Positions 24,758-33,483 of a stretch of DNA of 61,741 nt are shown piece by piece (the first letter of the stretch is position 1; the number at the start of each line of letters is the position of its first letter). The position numbers were made by a program, and so were the translations under genes. This DNA is from Syntrophobacterales bacterium (GTDB lineage: Bacteria > Desulfobacterota > Syntrophia > Syntrophales > UBA5619), in the NCBI GenBank assembly GCA_019429105.1, contig JAHYJE010000021.1, forward strand, positions 1 to 61,741, in the 5' to 3' direction. Below the pieces are notes generated by a model. That model ran no database searches. It worked only from the letters and a program-made list of their open reading frames with translations, and was not told the origin of the DNA.

Positions 24758-25519
24758 GTGACCGGTGCAGCCGAAAAGATGGACGAGCTTAAGCAGGAGG
24801 AATTGGTCGGACTCGTTGTCGATTTTTTTCACCGGACGATGGTTCACCACACCCTCTGGTTTAAGGAAGTGGAGCATCAGATGGGGATGGCCAAGGCTCT
24901 CGATATTATGGGAGCGGTTTGGGACAAAAGCAGCGCGCTGCAGATGAAGCGTCTCTCCGAGGCCTTCGGCTTCGAGCTGGAAAACGGCGTGCCGAAGGCG
25001 CTGGCAGCGATGCCGAAGGAGAAACTCCTGGAGGTAATCGGCGATCTGGGGAAAAACTGGCTCGCCAACGACGGCATCTGGTTCCAGGAGGTCGAGAACC
25101 GTGACAGCCTCTTTGACGCCAAACGCTGCAACGATTCCTGCTGGGCCCGTTTTTCCCCGTTTGAGGCCTGGTCGATCAAGCGTTTTCTGAATCTGCCGGA
25201 AAATCCGGGGCTTCCCGGCCTGAAGCGGGCCCTGGGCTTTCGCCTGTACGCCGGGATAAACGTGCAGACGACCATCGAAGAGGGGCCAAACAGTCTGCTT
25301 TTCCAGATGAACGACTGCCGCGTCCAGACGGCGCGCAAAAGGCGGGGGCTTGCCGATTATCCGTGCAAATCGGGTGGCAGCGTTGAATACAGCACCTTCG
25401 CTGCGCAGATCGACCCGCGAATTGAAACGACCTGCGTCGCCTGTCCGCCGGACGCCCATCCCCCGGAGTGGTTCTGTGCGTGGCGCTTCACGCTTGACCA
25501 ACCCATAGCAACTCTGTAG
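24758..25519 (+). CDS. DUF6125-like protein
   Basis: About 253 residues. I chose GTG 24758, preceded by GGGGG at seven bases; ATG 24779 is an alternative, and in-frame codons further upstream lie in the repeat. The protein has an acidic helical start (MDELKQEELVGLVVDFFHRTMVHHTLWFKEVE) and a cysteine-containing C-terminal part (DYPCKSGGSVEY, ETTCVACPPDAHPPEWFCAW) that could bind metal or resemble the ATC-hydrolase-like fold. The family assignment is from memory. No function known; probably cytoplasmic. Confidence 0.65.
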   Translation: MTGAAEKMDELKQEELVGLVVDFFHRTMVHHTLWFKEVEHQMGMAKALDIMGAVWDKSSALQMKRLSEAFGFELENGVPKALAAMPKEKLLEVIGDLGKNWLANDGIWFQEVENRDSLFDAKRCNDSCWARFSPFEAWSIKRFLNLPENPGLPGLKRALGFRLYAGINVQTTIEEGPNSLLFQMNDCRVQTARKRRGLADYPCKSGGSVEYSTFAAQIDPRIETTCVACPPDAHPPEWFCAWRFTLDQPIATL

Positions 25520-25553
25520 TCAATAATGCTGGTTTCGGCAAAATCCAACGCTG

Positions 25554-25952
25554 TCATGCCGCCGGTAAGATCTCCCTTATGTACTGAATGATATCCTCCG
25601 TCGAGGCGCCGGGGAGAAAAATTTCTTTTATTCCCGCCGCTTTCAGCCCGGGGATATCATCAACGGGGATGATTCCGCCGCCGAAAACGAGGATGTCGCC
25701 CGCCCCCTTTTCCCGGAGGAGGTTGACCACCTTCGGGAAAAGCCGGTTGTGCGCGCCGGATAGGATGGAAAGTCCTATAAGATCAACCCCTTCCTGAATT
25801 GCCGCGCTCACGATCTGTTCCGGCGTCTGCCGGATGCCGGTGTAAATTACCTCCATTCCCGCATCCCTAAGCGCCCGGGCAATGACCTTGGCGCCCCGGT
25901 CATGGCCGTCCAGTCCGGGCTTGGCGATGAGCACTCTGATCGTCCGTGCCAT
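25554..25952 (-). CDS. Methylmalonyl-CoA mutase, cobalamin-binding subunit
   Basis: 132 residues from ATG 25952, preceded by GGAAAGGGG. It is a stand-alone B12-binding domain: [11 protein letters not shown] gives the DxHxxG loop whose His coordinates cobalt, with SILSGAH and FGGGIIP completing the cobalamin tail pocket. It partners with the large subunit encoded just upstream, so the mutase is split as in archaea and some anaerobes. The pair would interconvert succinyl-CoA and methylmalonyl-CoA in propionate metabolism. Confidence 0.92.
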   Translation of the reverse strand: MARTIRVLIAKPGLDGHDRGAKVIARALRDAGMEVIYTGIRQTPEQIVSAAIQEGVDLIGLSILSGAHNRLFPKVVNLLREKGAGDILVFGGGIIPVDDIPGLKAAGIKEIFLPGASTEDIIQYIREILPAA

Positions 25953-26068
25953 ATATTTTCCCCTTTCCAAAAACAGTTTTATGATGGGTGCTTAACTTCC
26001 CGGATGCGAATTGAGCGCGTCCCGTCAGTTTTATGAACATTAAGCTTCTCCCGCATTCTCAGAAGATG

Positions 26069-27724
26069 TTACTGCTGAGTATATTCCCCGAAGACCTCCC
26101 GGAGCGTGTCCGAGATTTCGCCGAGGGTGGCATAGGCCTTGACGGCATTCAGAATCAGCGGGATTACATTATCCTCGCCCTGCGCGGCTTTTTTCAGGGC
26201 GGCCAGGGTTTCTGCAACTTTTGCGTTGTCGCGCTCCGCCTTTACCCGGGCCAGTTTCTGCTTCTGGTATTCCTCCACTTCCGGTTTGATGCGCAGGACG
26301 TCCCGCAGGGGAACCTCTTCGGTCTGATACTGGTTGATGCCGACGATGATCTGGTTTTTGGCTTCAATATCCTTCTGGTACTGATAGGCGGCATCCGCGA
26401 TTTCCTTCTGAATGTAGCCGGCGGCGATCGCCTTGATCGCCCCGCCCATCTCGTCGATTTTCCTTATATATTCCAATGATTTTCGTTCGATTTCATTGGT
26501 GAGAGCCTCAACGGCGTACGAGCCGCCCAAGGGGTCGGTCATGTCGGCAACGCCGCTTTCATGGGCGATGATCTGCTGGGTTCTCAAGGCGATTTTGACG
26601 GAGCCCTCGGTCGGCAGCGCGTACGCCTCGTCGCGGGAATTGGTATGCAGCGACTGGGTGCCGCCGAGAACCGCGGCCATCGCCTGCAGGGCGACGCGGA
26701 CGACGTTGTTTTCAAACTGTTGCGCGGTGAGCGTGCAGCCTGCCGTCTGGGTGTGAAACCGCAGCATGCAGGAGGAGTCCTTTTGCGCGTGGAAGCGCTC
26801 CTTCATGATCTTTGCCCAGAGGCGGCGGGCGGCCCGGAACTTCGCCACCTCTTCGAGGAAATTGTTGTGACAGCAGAAGAAAAAGGCGATCCGGGAGGCG
26901 ATCGAATCGACATCGAGCCCCACCTTCATGGCCGCCTCCAGATAGGCGATGCCGTCGGCGAGCGTGAAGGCCACCTCCTGAACGGCGGTGCATCCCGCCT
27001 CCCGCATGTGGTAGCCGCTGACGCTGATCGAGTTCCATTTGGGGATATTGCTCTTGCAGAAGGCAAAGATGTCGGTCACGACCCGCATCGATTCCTGGGG
27101 AGGAAAGATGTAGGTGCCCCGCGCCGAATATTCCTTCAGAACGTCGTTTTGAATGGTCCCCTGGAGCAGTTCGCTTTTCACTCCCTGTTTTTCGGCAACC
27201 GCGATATACATGGCAAGCAGGATCGCGGCTGTGGAGTTGATGGTCATCGAGGTGGAAACCTTGTCCATCGGGATGCCGTCGAAGAGTATTTCCATGTCCT
27301 TCAGCGTGTCGATCGCCACCCCGACCTTGCCGACCTCGCCATCGGCAAGGGGATGATCGGAATCGTAACCGATCTGCGTCGGCAAATCGAAGGCGACGCT
27401 CAGCCCCGTCTGTCCCTGGGCGAGCAGGTATTTGTAACGCTGGTTGGTCTCTTCGGCGGTGGCAAAACCTGCGTACTGCCTCATCGTCCAGAAACGCCCT
27501 CGGTACATAGTCGGCTGCACCCCGCGGGTAAAAGGAAACTCCCCCGGAAAGCCAATATCCGGCAGGTAATCAGCGTCGCCGGTATCCAGCGGGGTGAAGA
27601 TATTTTTCAGTTCGATATGGGATGTGGTGGCAAACGACGGGCGCCGTTCGGGCGATTTGGAGACGGCCTTTTGCAGGGTCGTTTTCTGCCAGCGTTCCAG
27701 TTCCTCGGGGGTAAGATTCGGCAT
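26069..27724 (-). CDS. Methylmalonyl-CoA mutase, large (catalytic) subunit
   Basis: 551 residues, the length of the TIM-barrel part without the B12 domain. [17 protein letters not shown] contains the Tyr and RGTYIFPP the Arg that in methylmalonyl-CoA mutase contact the substrate carboxylate; isobutyryl-CoA mutases have Phe and Gln instead. This favours methylmalonyl-CoA, though other acyl-CoA mutases remain possible. [15 protein letters not shown] and [13 protein letters not shown] are also conserved. The B12 subunit gene follows 116 bases downstream; a degenerate 17-bp form of the repeat insert lies between them at 26033-26049. Confidence 0.92.
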   Translation of the reverse strand: MPNLTPEELERWQKTTLQKAVSKSPERRPSFATTSHIELKNIFTPLDTGDADYLPDIGFPGEFPFTRGVQPTMYRGRFWTMRQYAGFATAEETNQRYKYLLAQGQTGLSVAFDLPTQIGYDSDHPLADGEVGKVGVAIDTLKDMEILFDGIPMDKVSTSMTINSTAAILLAMYIAVAEKQGVKSELLQGTIQNDVLKEYSARGTYIFPPQESMRVVTDIFAFCKSNIPKWNSISVSGYHMREAGCTAVQEVAFTLADGIAYLEAAMKVGLDVDSIASRIAFFFCCHNNFLEEVAKFRAARRLWAKIMKERFHAQKDSSCMLRFHTQTAGCTLTAQQFENNVVRVALQAMAAVLGGTQSLHTNSRDEAYALPTEGSVKIALRTQQIIAHESGVADMTDPLGGSYAVEALTNEIERKSLEYIRKIDEMGGAIKAIAAGYIQKEIADAAYQYQKDIEAKNQIIVGINQYQTEEVPLRDVLRIKPEVEEYQKQKLARVKAERDNAKVAETLAALKKAAQGEDNVIPLILNAVKAYATLGEISDTLREVFGEYTQQ

Positions 27725-27741
27725 AGATTACTCCTTTGTTT

Positions 27742-27770
27742 GTATTATTAGCCAGGTTCATTATTAGCAA
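27742..27770 (-). promoter_or_regulatory. Possible promoter for the mutase genes
   Basis: Read on the minus strand: TTGCTA, a 17-bp spacer and TAATAC, ending 18 bases before the start codon, with AAAGGAGT between. The short leader makes this tentative. Confidence 0.35.
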
Positions 27771-27985
27771 GGCATCGTTGGCAATGAGAAAAATTCTCGG
27801 ATCAGCAGCGGTGGCGAAAAGCAAACGATGCCGGAAGGCTTCGGCTTCTTAACACATTTCAGGATAATTACAATCGGAAAATAGTGGTGAAACATTCATT
27901 ACGCCACGCCTTGAATTAATTGGAGGGACGCTTTATCGCGTTCGGGGCATCCGGCGTGCAGCCTGATTTTTTCCGGAGAAATTGA

Positions 27986-28014
27986 TTGACACGCAGGCGG
28001 CCTTTACCTATAAC
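27986..28014 (+). promoter_or_regulatory. Sigma70-type promoter for carB
   Basis: TTGACA (27986-27991), exactly 17 bases, then TATAAC (28009-28014), about 50 bases before the carB start. It is the best-matching promoter in the window. The rest of the 340-base gap between the mutase genes and carB shows no gene. Confidence 0.75.
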
Positions 28015-28064
28015 CCCACGTAAAATATGAACGAAAAATAAGCCGCCATCCAAGGAGAGTGACC

Positions 28065-31000
28065 ATGCCGAAAAGAAGCGACATCAATAAAGTTTTGATC
28101 ATTGGGTCAGGTCCGATTGTCATCGGTCAGGCCTGTGAATTCGATTACTCGGGAACCCAGGCCTGCAAGGCGCTGCGCAAGCTGGGGTACAAGATTGTGC
28201 TGGTCAATTCCAATCCGGCGACCATCATGACCGATCCCGGCATGGCCGACGTCACCTACATCGAGCCGCTCAACCTGCAGTCGCTTACGGAAATTATTGA
28301 AAATGAACGCCCCGATGCGGTGCTTCCCAATCTGGGCGGGCAAACCGGCCTCAATTTGACTTCTGAGCTCTATAAGGCCGGGGTGCTGGAAAAATACGGC
28401 GTCCAGGTGATCGGCGTGCAGGTGGAAGCGATCGAACGCGGCGAGGACCGGATCGCCTTTAAAGAGACAATGAACCGTCTCGGGATAGACATGCCGAAAA
28501 GCGAGCCGGCGTACAATGTCGAGGAGGCGGAAAAGATTGCCCTCGCCCTCGGCTACCCGGTTGTAATACGCCCCGCCTATACGATGGGCGGCACCGGCGG
28601 CGGCCTTGTCTATAATGTGGAAGAGCTCCGCCTTATTGCGAGCCGGGGCATCTCTGCAAGTCTTGTCGGCCAGATCCTTGTGGAAGAGTCCGTCCTCGGT
28701 TGGGAGGAACTGGAACTTGAGGTGGTGCGGGACTCAAAAAATCAGAAAATCACCGTCTGCTTCATCGAAAATGTTGACGCGATGGGGGTGCATACGGGAG
28801 ATTCCTACTGCACCGCGCCGATGCTGACGATAAGCCCCGAGCTCCAGGCCCGGCTTCAAAAATATTCTTACGACATCGTCGATGCGATCGAGGTGATCGG
28901 CGGGACGAATGTCCAGTTTGCCCATGATCCGCAAACGGACCGGGTCGTTGTCATTGAGATCAACCCCCGCACCTCCCGCTCCTCCGCCCTGGCCTCGAAA
29001 GCTACCGGCTTCCCGATCGCGCTTATCTCTTCTCTGCTGGCCGGCGGGCTGACGCTCGATGAAATTCCCTACTGGCGGGAGGGAACGCTCGACAAATATA
29101 CCCCCTGGGGCGATTATGTCGTCGTCAAGTTTTCCCGCTGGGATTTCGAGAAATTCCCCGGCGCGATCGACCGGCTCGGAACGCAGATGCGCGCCGTTGG
29201 CGAGGTGATGAGCATCGGTAAAAACTACAAAGAGGCCTTCCAGAAGGCGATTCGCTCCCTCGAAAAGGGGCGGGCTGGCCTCGGGTTTGTGAAGGATTTC
29301 CACAAAAGATCTCTGGACGATCTGCTGGAAATGCTTTCGGAGCCCTCCAGCGAACGGCAGTTCATTCTCTACGAGGCCATCCGCAAGGGGGCCGCGCTCG
29401 AGGAGTTGAGTAGAAGGACCCACATCAAGGAGTGGTTTTTACAGCAGATGAAGGAACTGGTCGAGACGGAGGAGGAGATTCTCGCTTATAAAGGGAAGGC
29501 AATGCCGGACGAGCTTCTCAAAAGGGCCAAGCAGGAAGGATTTTCCGATCGCTACCTCGCCCAGATTTTGGGAAGGGGCGAAGAAGAAATCCGGCAACAA
29601 AGAACCGCGCTGGGCGCAGTCGAATGCTGGGATGCCGTGCCGGTAAGCGGGGTGGAAAATGCCGCCTACTACTATTCGACCTACAACGCCCCCGACAAGA
29701 CCCGGGCCAGTGAAAACAGGAAGAAAATCATGGTGCTCGGCGGCGGTCCCAACCGGATCGGGCAGGGGATAGAGTTTGACTATTGCTGCGTCCATGCGGC
29801 CTTCACGCTCAGGGACGAGGGCTATGAATCGATCATGGTCAACTGCAACCCGGAAACTGTTTCGACCGATTACGACACCTCGGACAAGCTCTATTTCGAG
29901 CCGCTGACGGTCGAGGATGTGCTGGCGATCTACGAAAAGGAAAAGCCGGAGGGGGTTATCGTCCAGTTCGGCGGTCAGACGCCGCTGAATCTGGCCAGGC
30001 AGCTCTCCCAGGCGGGGGTTCGCGTCATCGGCACCTCGCCCGATACGATCGACTTGGCCGAAGACCGCGATCTCTTCAAAAAAATGATGGAGAAGCTCGG
30101 CATTCCCATGCCGGCGTCGGGCATGGCGAGCAATTTCACCGAAGCGATAGGCATTGCCGAAAGGGTCGGCTATCCGCTGATGGTGAGACCGTCGTATGTC
30201 CTCGGCGGTCGCGGGATGGAGGTTGTGCATGACGAGGAGATGCTCAAGCGCTATGTCGAAGCGGCGGTCGGGGTGACCCCGGAGCGGCCGATCCTGATCG
30301 ACAAATTTCTCGAAAATGCGATCGAGTGCGAGGCGGACGCGATCTGTGACGGGACGGACGCCTTTGTCCCGGCGATCATGGAGCATATAGAGCTTGCCGG
30401 CATCCATTCGGGCGATTCCGCCTGCGTGATCCCGCCGATCAGCATTTCCGCGCGTCATCAGGAGACGATCAGGGACTACACCAAACGCATTGCGATCGAG
30501 CTGGGGGTGGTCGGGCTGATGAACATCCAGTACGCCATTGCCGGGGAGATGGTCTATATCCTCGAGGCGAACCCCCGGGCCTCGCGCACAGTTCCTCTTG
30601 TTTCGAAGGTTTGCAATATCTCGATGGCCAGAGTCGCCACACAGGTCATGCTGGGAAGAAAATTGGGGGATTTGCAGATCAAGCAGGGCTCCTTTACCCA
30701 CTTTGGGGTGAAGGAGTCTGTTTTCCCGTTTAACATGTTCCAGGAGGTCGATCCGGTGCTTGGTCCGGAGATGCGTTCCACCGGCGAGGTGCTTGGGCTC
30801 GCGGCTTCCTTCGGCCTGGCCTTTTACAAGGCTGAGGAGGCCGCCCAGCAGGTTCTTCCCCGGGAAGGAACGGTTCTCATTACGGTAAATGATCAAGACA
30901 AGGGCGGCGCTCTGGAGGTTGCCCGGGCCTTTGGGCAGATGGGTTTTGCGATTTTGGCGACCAGAGGGACGCAGGAATTTCTCGCTGCCAACAACGTGAC

Positions 31001-31268
31001 GGCGCAGTCAATCCTGAAAGCGCACGAGGGCCGTCCGAATATCGTCGATGCGATCAAAAACGGGGAGATCAATCTGGTGATCAATACCCCGGCGGGAAGA
31101 CTGAGCCAGACGGACGACTCCTACATCCGCAAGGCGGCAATCAAGTATAAGGTTCCATATATTACAACGATTGCGGCCGCAGTCGCCGCCGCAAAAGGGA
31201 TCGCCGCCTTCCGTCAGGGACACGGCCGGGCGAAGTCCCTGCAGGATTACCATCGCGATATCCGCTGA
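28065..31268 (+). CDS. carB: Carbamoyl-phosphate synthase, large subunit
   Basis: 1067 residues, full length. Two homologous ATP-grasp halves are visible: VLIIGSGPIVIGQACEFDYSG at the start and MVLGGGPNRIGQGIEFDYCC near residue 556, each followed by a biotin carboxylase-like pre-ATP domain and ATP-binding loop. The last ~130 residues form the allosteric MGS-like domain. It makes carbamoyl phosphate from bicarbonate, ammonia and two ATP for pyrimidines and arginine, with CarA supplying ammonia. No carA lies next to it. ATG 28065 follows AAGGAG; a GTG six bases earlier is less likely. Confidence 0.97.
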   Translation: MPKRSDINKVLIIGSGPIVIGQACEFDYSGTQACKALRKLGYKIVLVNSNPATIMTDPGMADVTYIEPLNLQSLTEIIENERPDAVLPNLGGQTGLNLTSELYKAGVLEKYGVQVIGVQVEAIERGEDRIAFKETMNRLGIDMPKSEPAYNVEEAEKIALALGYPVVIRPAYTMGGTGGGLVYNVEELRLIASRGISASLVGQILVEESVLGWEELELEVVRDSKNQKITVCFIENVDAMGVHTGDSYCTAPMLTISPELQARLQKYSYDIVDAIEVIGGTNVQFAHDPQTDRVVVIEINPRTSRSSALASKATGFPIALISSLLAGGLTLDEIPYWREGTLDKYTPWGDYVVVKFSRWDFEKFPGAIDRLGTQMRAVGEVMSIGKNYKEAFQKAIRSLEKGRAGLGFVKDFHKRSLDDLLEMLSEPSSERQFILYEAIRKGAALEELSRRTHIKEWFLQQMKELVETEEEILAYKGKAMPDELLKRAKQEGFSDRYLAQILGRGEEEIRQQRTALGAVECWDAVPVSGVENAAYYYSTYNAPDKTRASENRKKIMVLGGGPNRIGQGIEFDYCCVHAAFTLRDEGYESIMVNCNPETVSTDYDTSDKLYFEPLTVEDVLAIYEKEKPEGVIVQFGGQTPLNLARQLSQAGVRVIGTSPDTIDLAEDRDLFKKMMEKLGIPMPASGMASNFTEAIGIAERVGYPLMVRPSYVLGGRGMEVVHDEEMLKRYVEAAVGVTPERPILIDKFLENAIECEADAICDGTDAFVPAIMEHIELAGIHSGDSACVIPPISISARHQETIRDYTKRIAIELGVVGLMNIQYAIAGEMVYILEANPRASRTVPLVSKVCNISMARVATQVMLGRKLGDLQIKQGSFTHFGVKESVFPFNMFQEVDPVLGPEMRSTGEVLGLAASFGLAFYKAEEAAQQVLPREGTVLITVNDQDKGGALEVARAFGQMGFAILATRGTQEFLAANNVTAQSILKAHEGRPNIVDAIKNGEINLVINTPAGRLSQTDDSYIRKAAIKYKVPYITTIAAAVAAAKGIAAFRQGHGRAKSLQDYHRDIR

Positions 31269-31349
31269 GCTGCTGTTGTTACGACGGCCTGCGTCACGGT
31301 CGAGGACGCTGCCGATTATTCTTCCGGAAGCAGGCTCAGCAAAAATCTG

Positions 31350-31534
31350 TTGACAGAATGCGCCATTACGTGTTAGGAGGCACCGGAAAGTAAGCGAAAG
31401 CCGGGCGTGCAGGGTTGCAGTATCGGCGGAAAGAGTGGGTAAGAGGCAGCATGGATGTGCCGCCGCACTTTCTGTTCTTGCCGACTTCAGCAGACCATTT
31501 ATGAGGGGTTAAGCGGGAGCTTGACCCTTTTTTG
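31350..31534 (+). ncRNA. Candidate structured leader or small RNA ending in a terminator
   Basis: In the 571 bases between carB and the helicase gene no gene is seen. A TTGACA at 31350 is followed by a G/A-rich stretch with several complementary blocks (for example CACCGG/CCGGGC around 31384-31408) and ends at the intrinsic terminator 31506-31534. This could be a leader controlling the helicase gene or an independent small RNA. It matches no RNA class I can recall, including RNase P, SRP and common riboswitches. Confidence 0.3.
31506..31534 (+). terminator. Intrinsic terminator
   Basis: GGGTTAAGC (31506-31514) pairs with GCTTGACCC (31519-31527), with one G-T wobble and a four-base loop, followed by TTTTTTGTTT. 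Confidence 0.75.
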
Positions 31535-31734
31535 TTTAAGAATGCCGGTTGCTCGTTATTTGAAATGATTGTTATAGCGGTTGTCAGGGGATGTCGTTTC
31601 CGCCAGGCGAAACACGCGCACTGATCTCCGGCGTCAGGGGCTTTTGCCCATCAAACGCCACGGAACAGGACGTCTCCTTTCCAACCGTCATACGGCAGGC
31701 AACTGCCGCCGTTCACCCCCGCGAGGGAAATTTG

Positions 31735-31755
31735 GGAGTCATTAAACTCCGTTTT
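31735..31755 (-). repeat. Degenerate copy of the 21-bp insert
   Basis: The last 16 bases differ from the copy at 24645-24665 at one position and, as elsewhere, are followed by a C/G-rich CGCGGG hairpin arm. The left five bases are diverged. Confidence 0.5.
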
Positions 31756-31839
31756 CGCGGGCATCACCGCAAAGTTATTTGCAGAGCTTCATCACGCTGA
31801 GAGTGCGACTTGGCAAGAAGGAGTCAAGGAGTATTATCA

Positions 31840-33255
31840 GTGAATTTTGAACAGTTTTCTTTAGATCCGCATCTATTGTCCGCAATCCGTGCGGAAGGCT
31901 ACACGTCGCCTACCCCGATCCAGGAGCAGGCGATGCCCCCCGTTCTGGCCGGCAGGGACGTTCTGGGACTGGCGCAGACCGGTACCGGCAAAACCGCCGC
32001 CTTCGTGCTGCCAATCCTCCAGCGCCTGATTGCAGAACAGTGCTTGGTCGAAAGGGCCCGTCCCACTCATGAAAGGGACAAAGCCCCGGGGACGAAGCGT
32101 CATATCCGTGCCCTTATCGTCGCGCCGACCCGGGAGCTGGCCGAGCAGATCCATCAGGCGACGGTTTCCCTGGGGCGCAATACCAGCGTCAAGAGCGCCA
32201 CTATTTATGGTGGGGTGAGCAAGGGGCCGCAGCTTATTACCCTGCGCCGCGGCGTGGAGATCGTCATCGCCTGCCCGGGAAGGCTCCTCGACCATCTCGG
32301 CGAAGGCAACATTGATTTGAGCCATGTCGAAGTGTTGGTTTTAGACGAGGCGGATCGCATGTGCGACATGGGTTTTTTACCCGATATCAAGCGCATAATC
32401 CGCTCCCTGCCGGCAAAGCGCCAGACGCTCTTTTTTTCCGCGACCATGCCCGATGACATCCGCTCCCTGGCGGATGGGATTTTGAGCAATCCGATCAGCG
32501 TGCAGATCGGCATGATCGCCCCGGCCAAAACCGTCACCCATGCCCTCTATCCGGCGCCGGACGGACGCAAAACGGATCTGCTTTTAGCGATGCTGCAGCA
32601 GACGCCGACCGGGCGCGTTCTGATCTTTACCCGCACCAAACACCGTGCCCGCAACCTGGCCAGCAGTCTGGAAAAGAGCAATTACCGCGTTTCGGCCCTC
32701 CAGGGAAATATGACTCAGAATCGCCGTCAGGATGCGATCAACGGGTTCAAGGGGAGCAAGTACGACATCCTCGTTGCCACCGACATCGCCGCGCGCGGCA
32801 TTGACGTTTCGGAGATCTCGCATGTAATCAACTTTGACATGCCCGATACGGTGGACGCCTACACCCACCGGATAGGCCGGACGGGGCGGGCCCTGCAGAC
32901 CGGCGAGGCCTTCACCTTTTCCTCCCCCGCGGACGAGATTATTATCCGGCAGATCGAACAGGTTCTGGGCGCCCGGATTGAACGCCGCCGCCTTCCCGAT
33001 TTTGACTACGGCAGTCAGGTGCAGGAAAGCGCCTTTATTTCCACGCGCCCCCAGCAGCCCAGGCCGCAGGTAAGACGTTTGAATATGGGTGCGGCACGCC
33101 CTGCCCAGGGACAGGCCGCTTCCCGAACCAGGCCGGCTTATGCGGCCCAGAGGCGGGGCGGCGATCCAGCGGGCGCTCGGACTTCCCGCAGTCAAACTGC
33201 CCCCCAGCGTCGCAAAGCGCTGCCCTCGTCTGCGGCGGTGCGACGCGCCTGGTAA
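31840..33255 (+). CDS. rhlE: DEAD-box RNA helicase, RhlE type
   Basis: About 471 residues. Start GTG 31840, eight bases after AAGGAG, so the protein begins NFEQFSLDPHLLSAI. DEAD-box motifs appear in order: the Q motif GYTSPTPIQEQA, AQTGTGKT, PTRELAEQ, VLDEADRM, FSAT, the helicase C motifs DIAARGIDVSE and HRIGRTGR. A basic, proline- and glutamine-rich tail of about 90 residues follows, as in RhlE. It would unwind structured RNA in ribosome assembly or mRNA decay. A long leader with a terminator hairpin precedes it. Confidence 0.9.
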   Translation: MNFEQFSLDPHLLSAIRAEGYTSPTPIQEQAMPPVLAGRDVLGLAQTGTGKTAAFVLPILQRLIAEQCLVERARPTHERDKAPGTKRHIRALIVAPTRELAEQIHQATVSLGRNTSVKSATIYGGVSKGPQLITLRRGVEIVIACPGRLLDHLGEGNIDLSHVEVLVLDEADRMCDMGFLPDIKRIIRSLPAKRQTLFFSATMPDDIRSLADGILSNPISVQIGMIAPAKTVTHALYPAPDGRKTDLLLAMLQQTPTGRVLIFTRTKHRARNLASSLEKSNYRVSALQGNMTQNRRQDAINGFKGSKYDILVATDIAARGIDVSEISHVINFDMPDTVDAYTHRIGRTGRALQTGEAFTFSSPADEIIIRQIEQVLGARIERRRLPDFDYGSQVQESAFISTRPQQPRPQVRRLNMGAARPAQGQAASRTRPAYAAQRRGGDPAGARTSRSQTAPQRRKALPSSAAVRRAW

Positions 33256-33431
33256 CGGCAACGCGAAAAAGCGTCAAAAGCGGTGAGTGCGCCTCTTTCC
33301 CGGAATAAAAGGGTGTAATTTATTGAAGATTGTGCGATAATTAACCCGCAAGGGCCACCCCATACATATATGAGTTAAGCCTGATCATTTAACCCCTAAC
33401 CTTTTGGGGAAATGGGCGGATACAATTTAGA

Positions 33432-33470
33432 CCCCGTTTCTCGCAATGGCAGAAACGGGGTTTTTATTTT
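33432..33470 (+). terminator. Intrinsic terminator just upstream of the glucan synthase gene
   Basis: CCCCGTTTCT (33432-33441) and AGAAACGGGG (33451-33460) form a perfect 10-bp stem with a nine-base loop, followed by TTTTTATTTT. It may end the helicase transcript or act as an attenuator, because the next gene starts only 14 bases later. Confidence 0.85.
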
Positions 33471-33483
33471 GGAGATATCGGGC

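Noticed and set aside
26561-27751. Plus-strand open frame opposite the mutase large subunit
   Set aside because: Shadow frame; its predicted protein has no family features and the mutase motifs are unambiguous.
29439-30896. Long minus-strand open frame inside carB
   Set aside because: It is a shadow of a high-G/C gene: no ribosome-binding site, no recognisable domain, and carB is complete on the other strand.
31350-31534. RNase P, SRP, tmRNA or a common riboswitch between carB and the helicase
   Set aside because: None of the conserved core sequences of these RNAs could be found.
33412-33483. N-terminal extension of the glucan synthase
   Set aside because: It would be encoded by the intrinsic terminator at 33432-33470; the GTG at 33484 follows GGAG.
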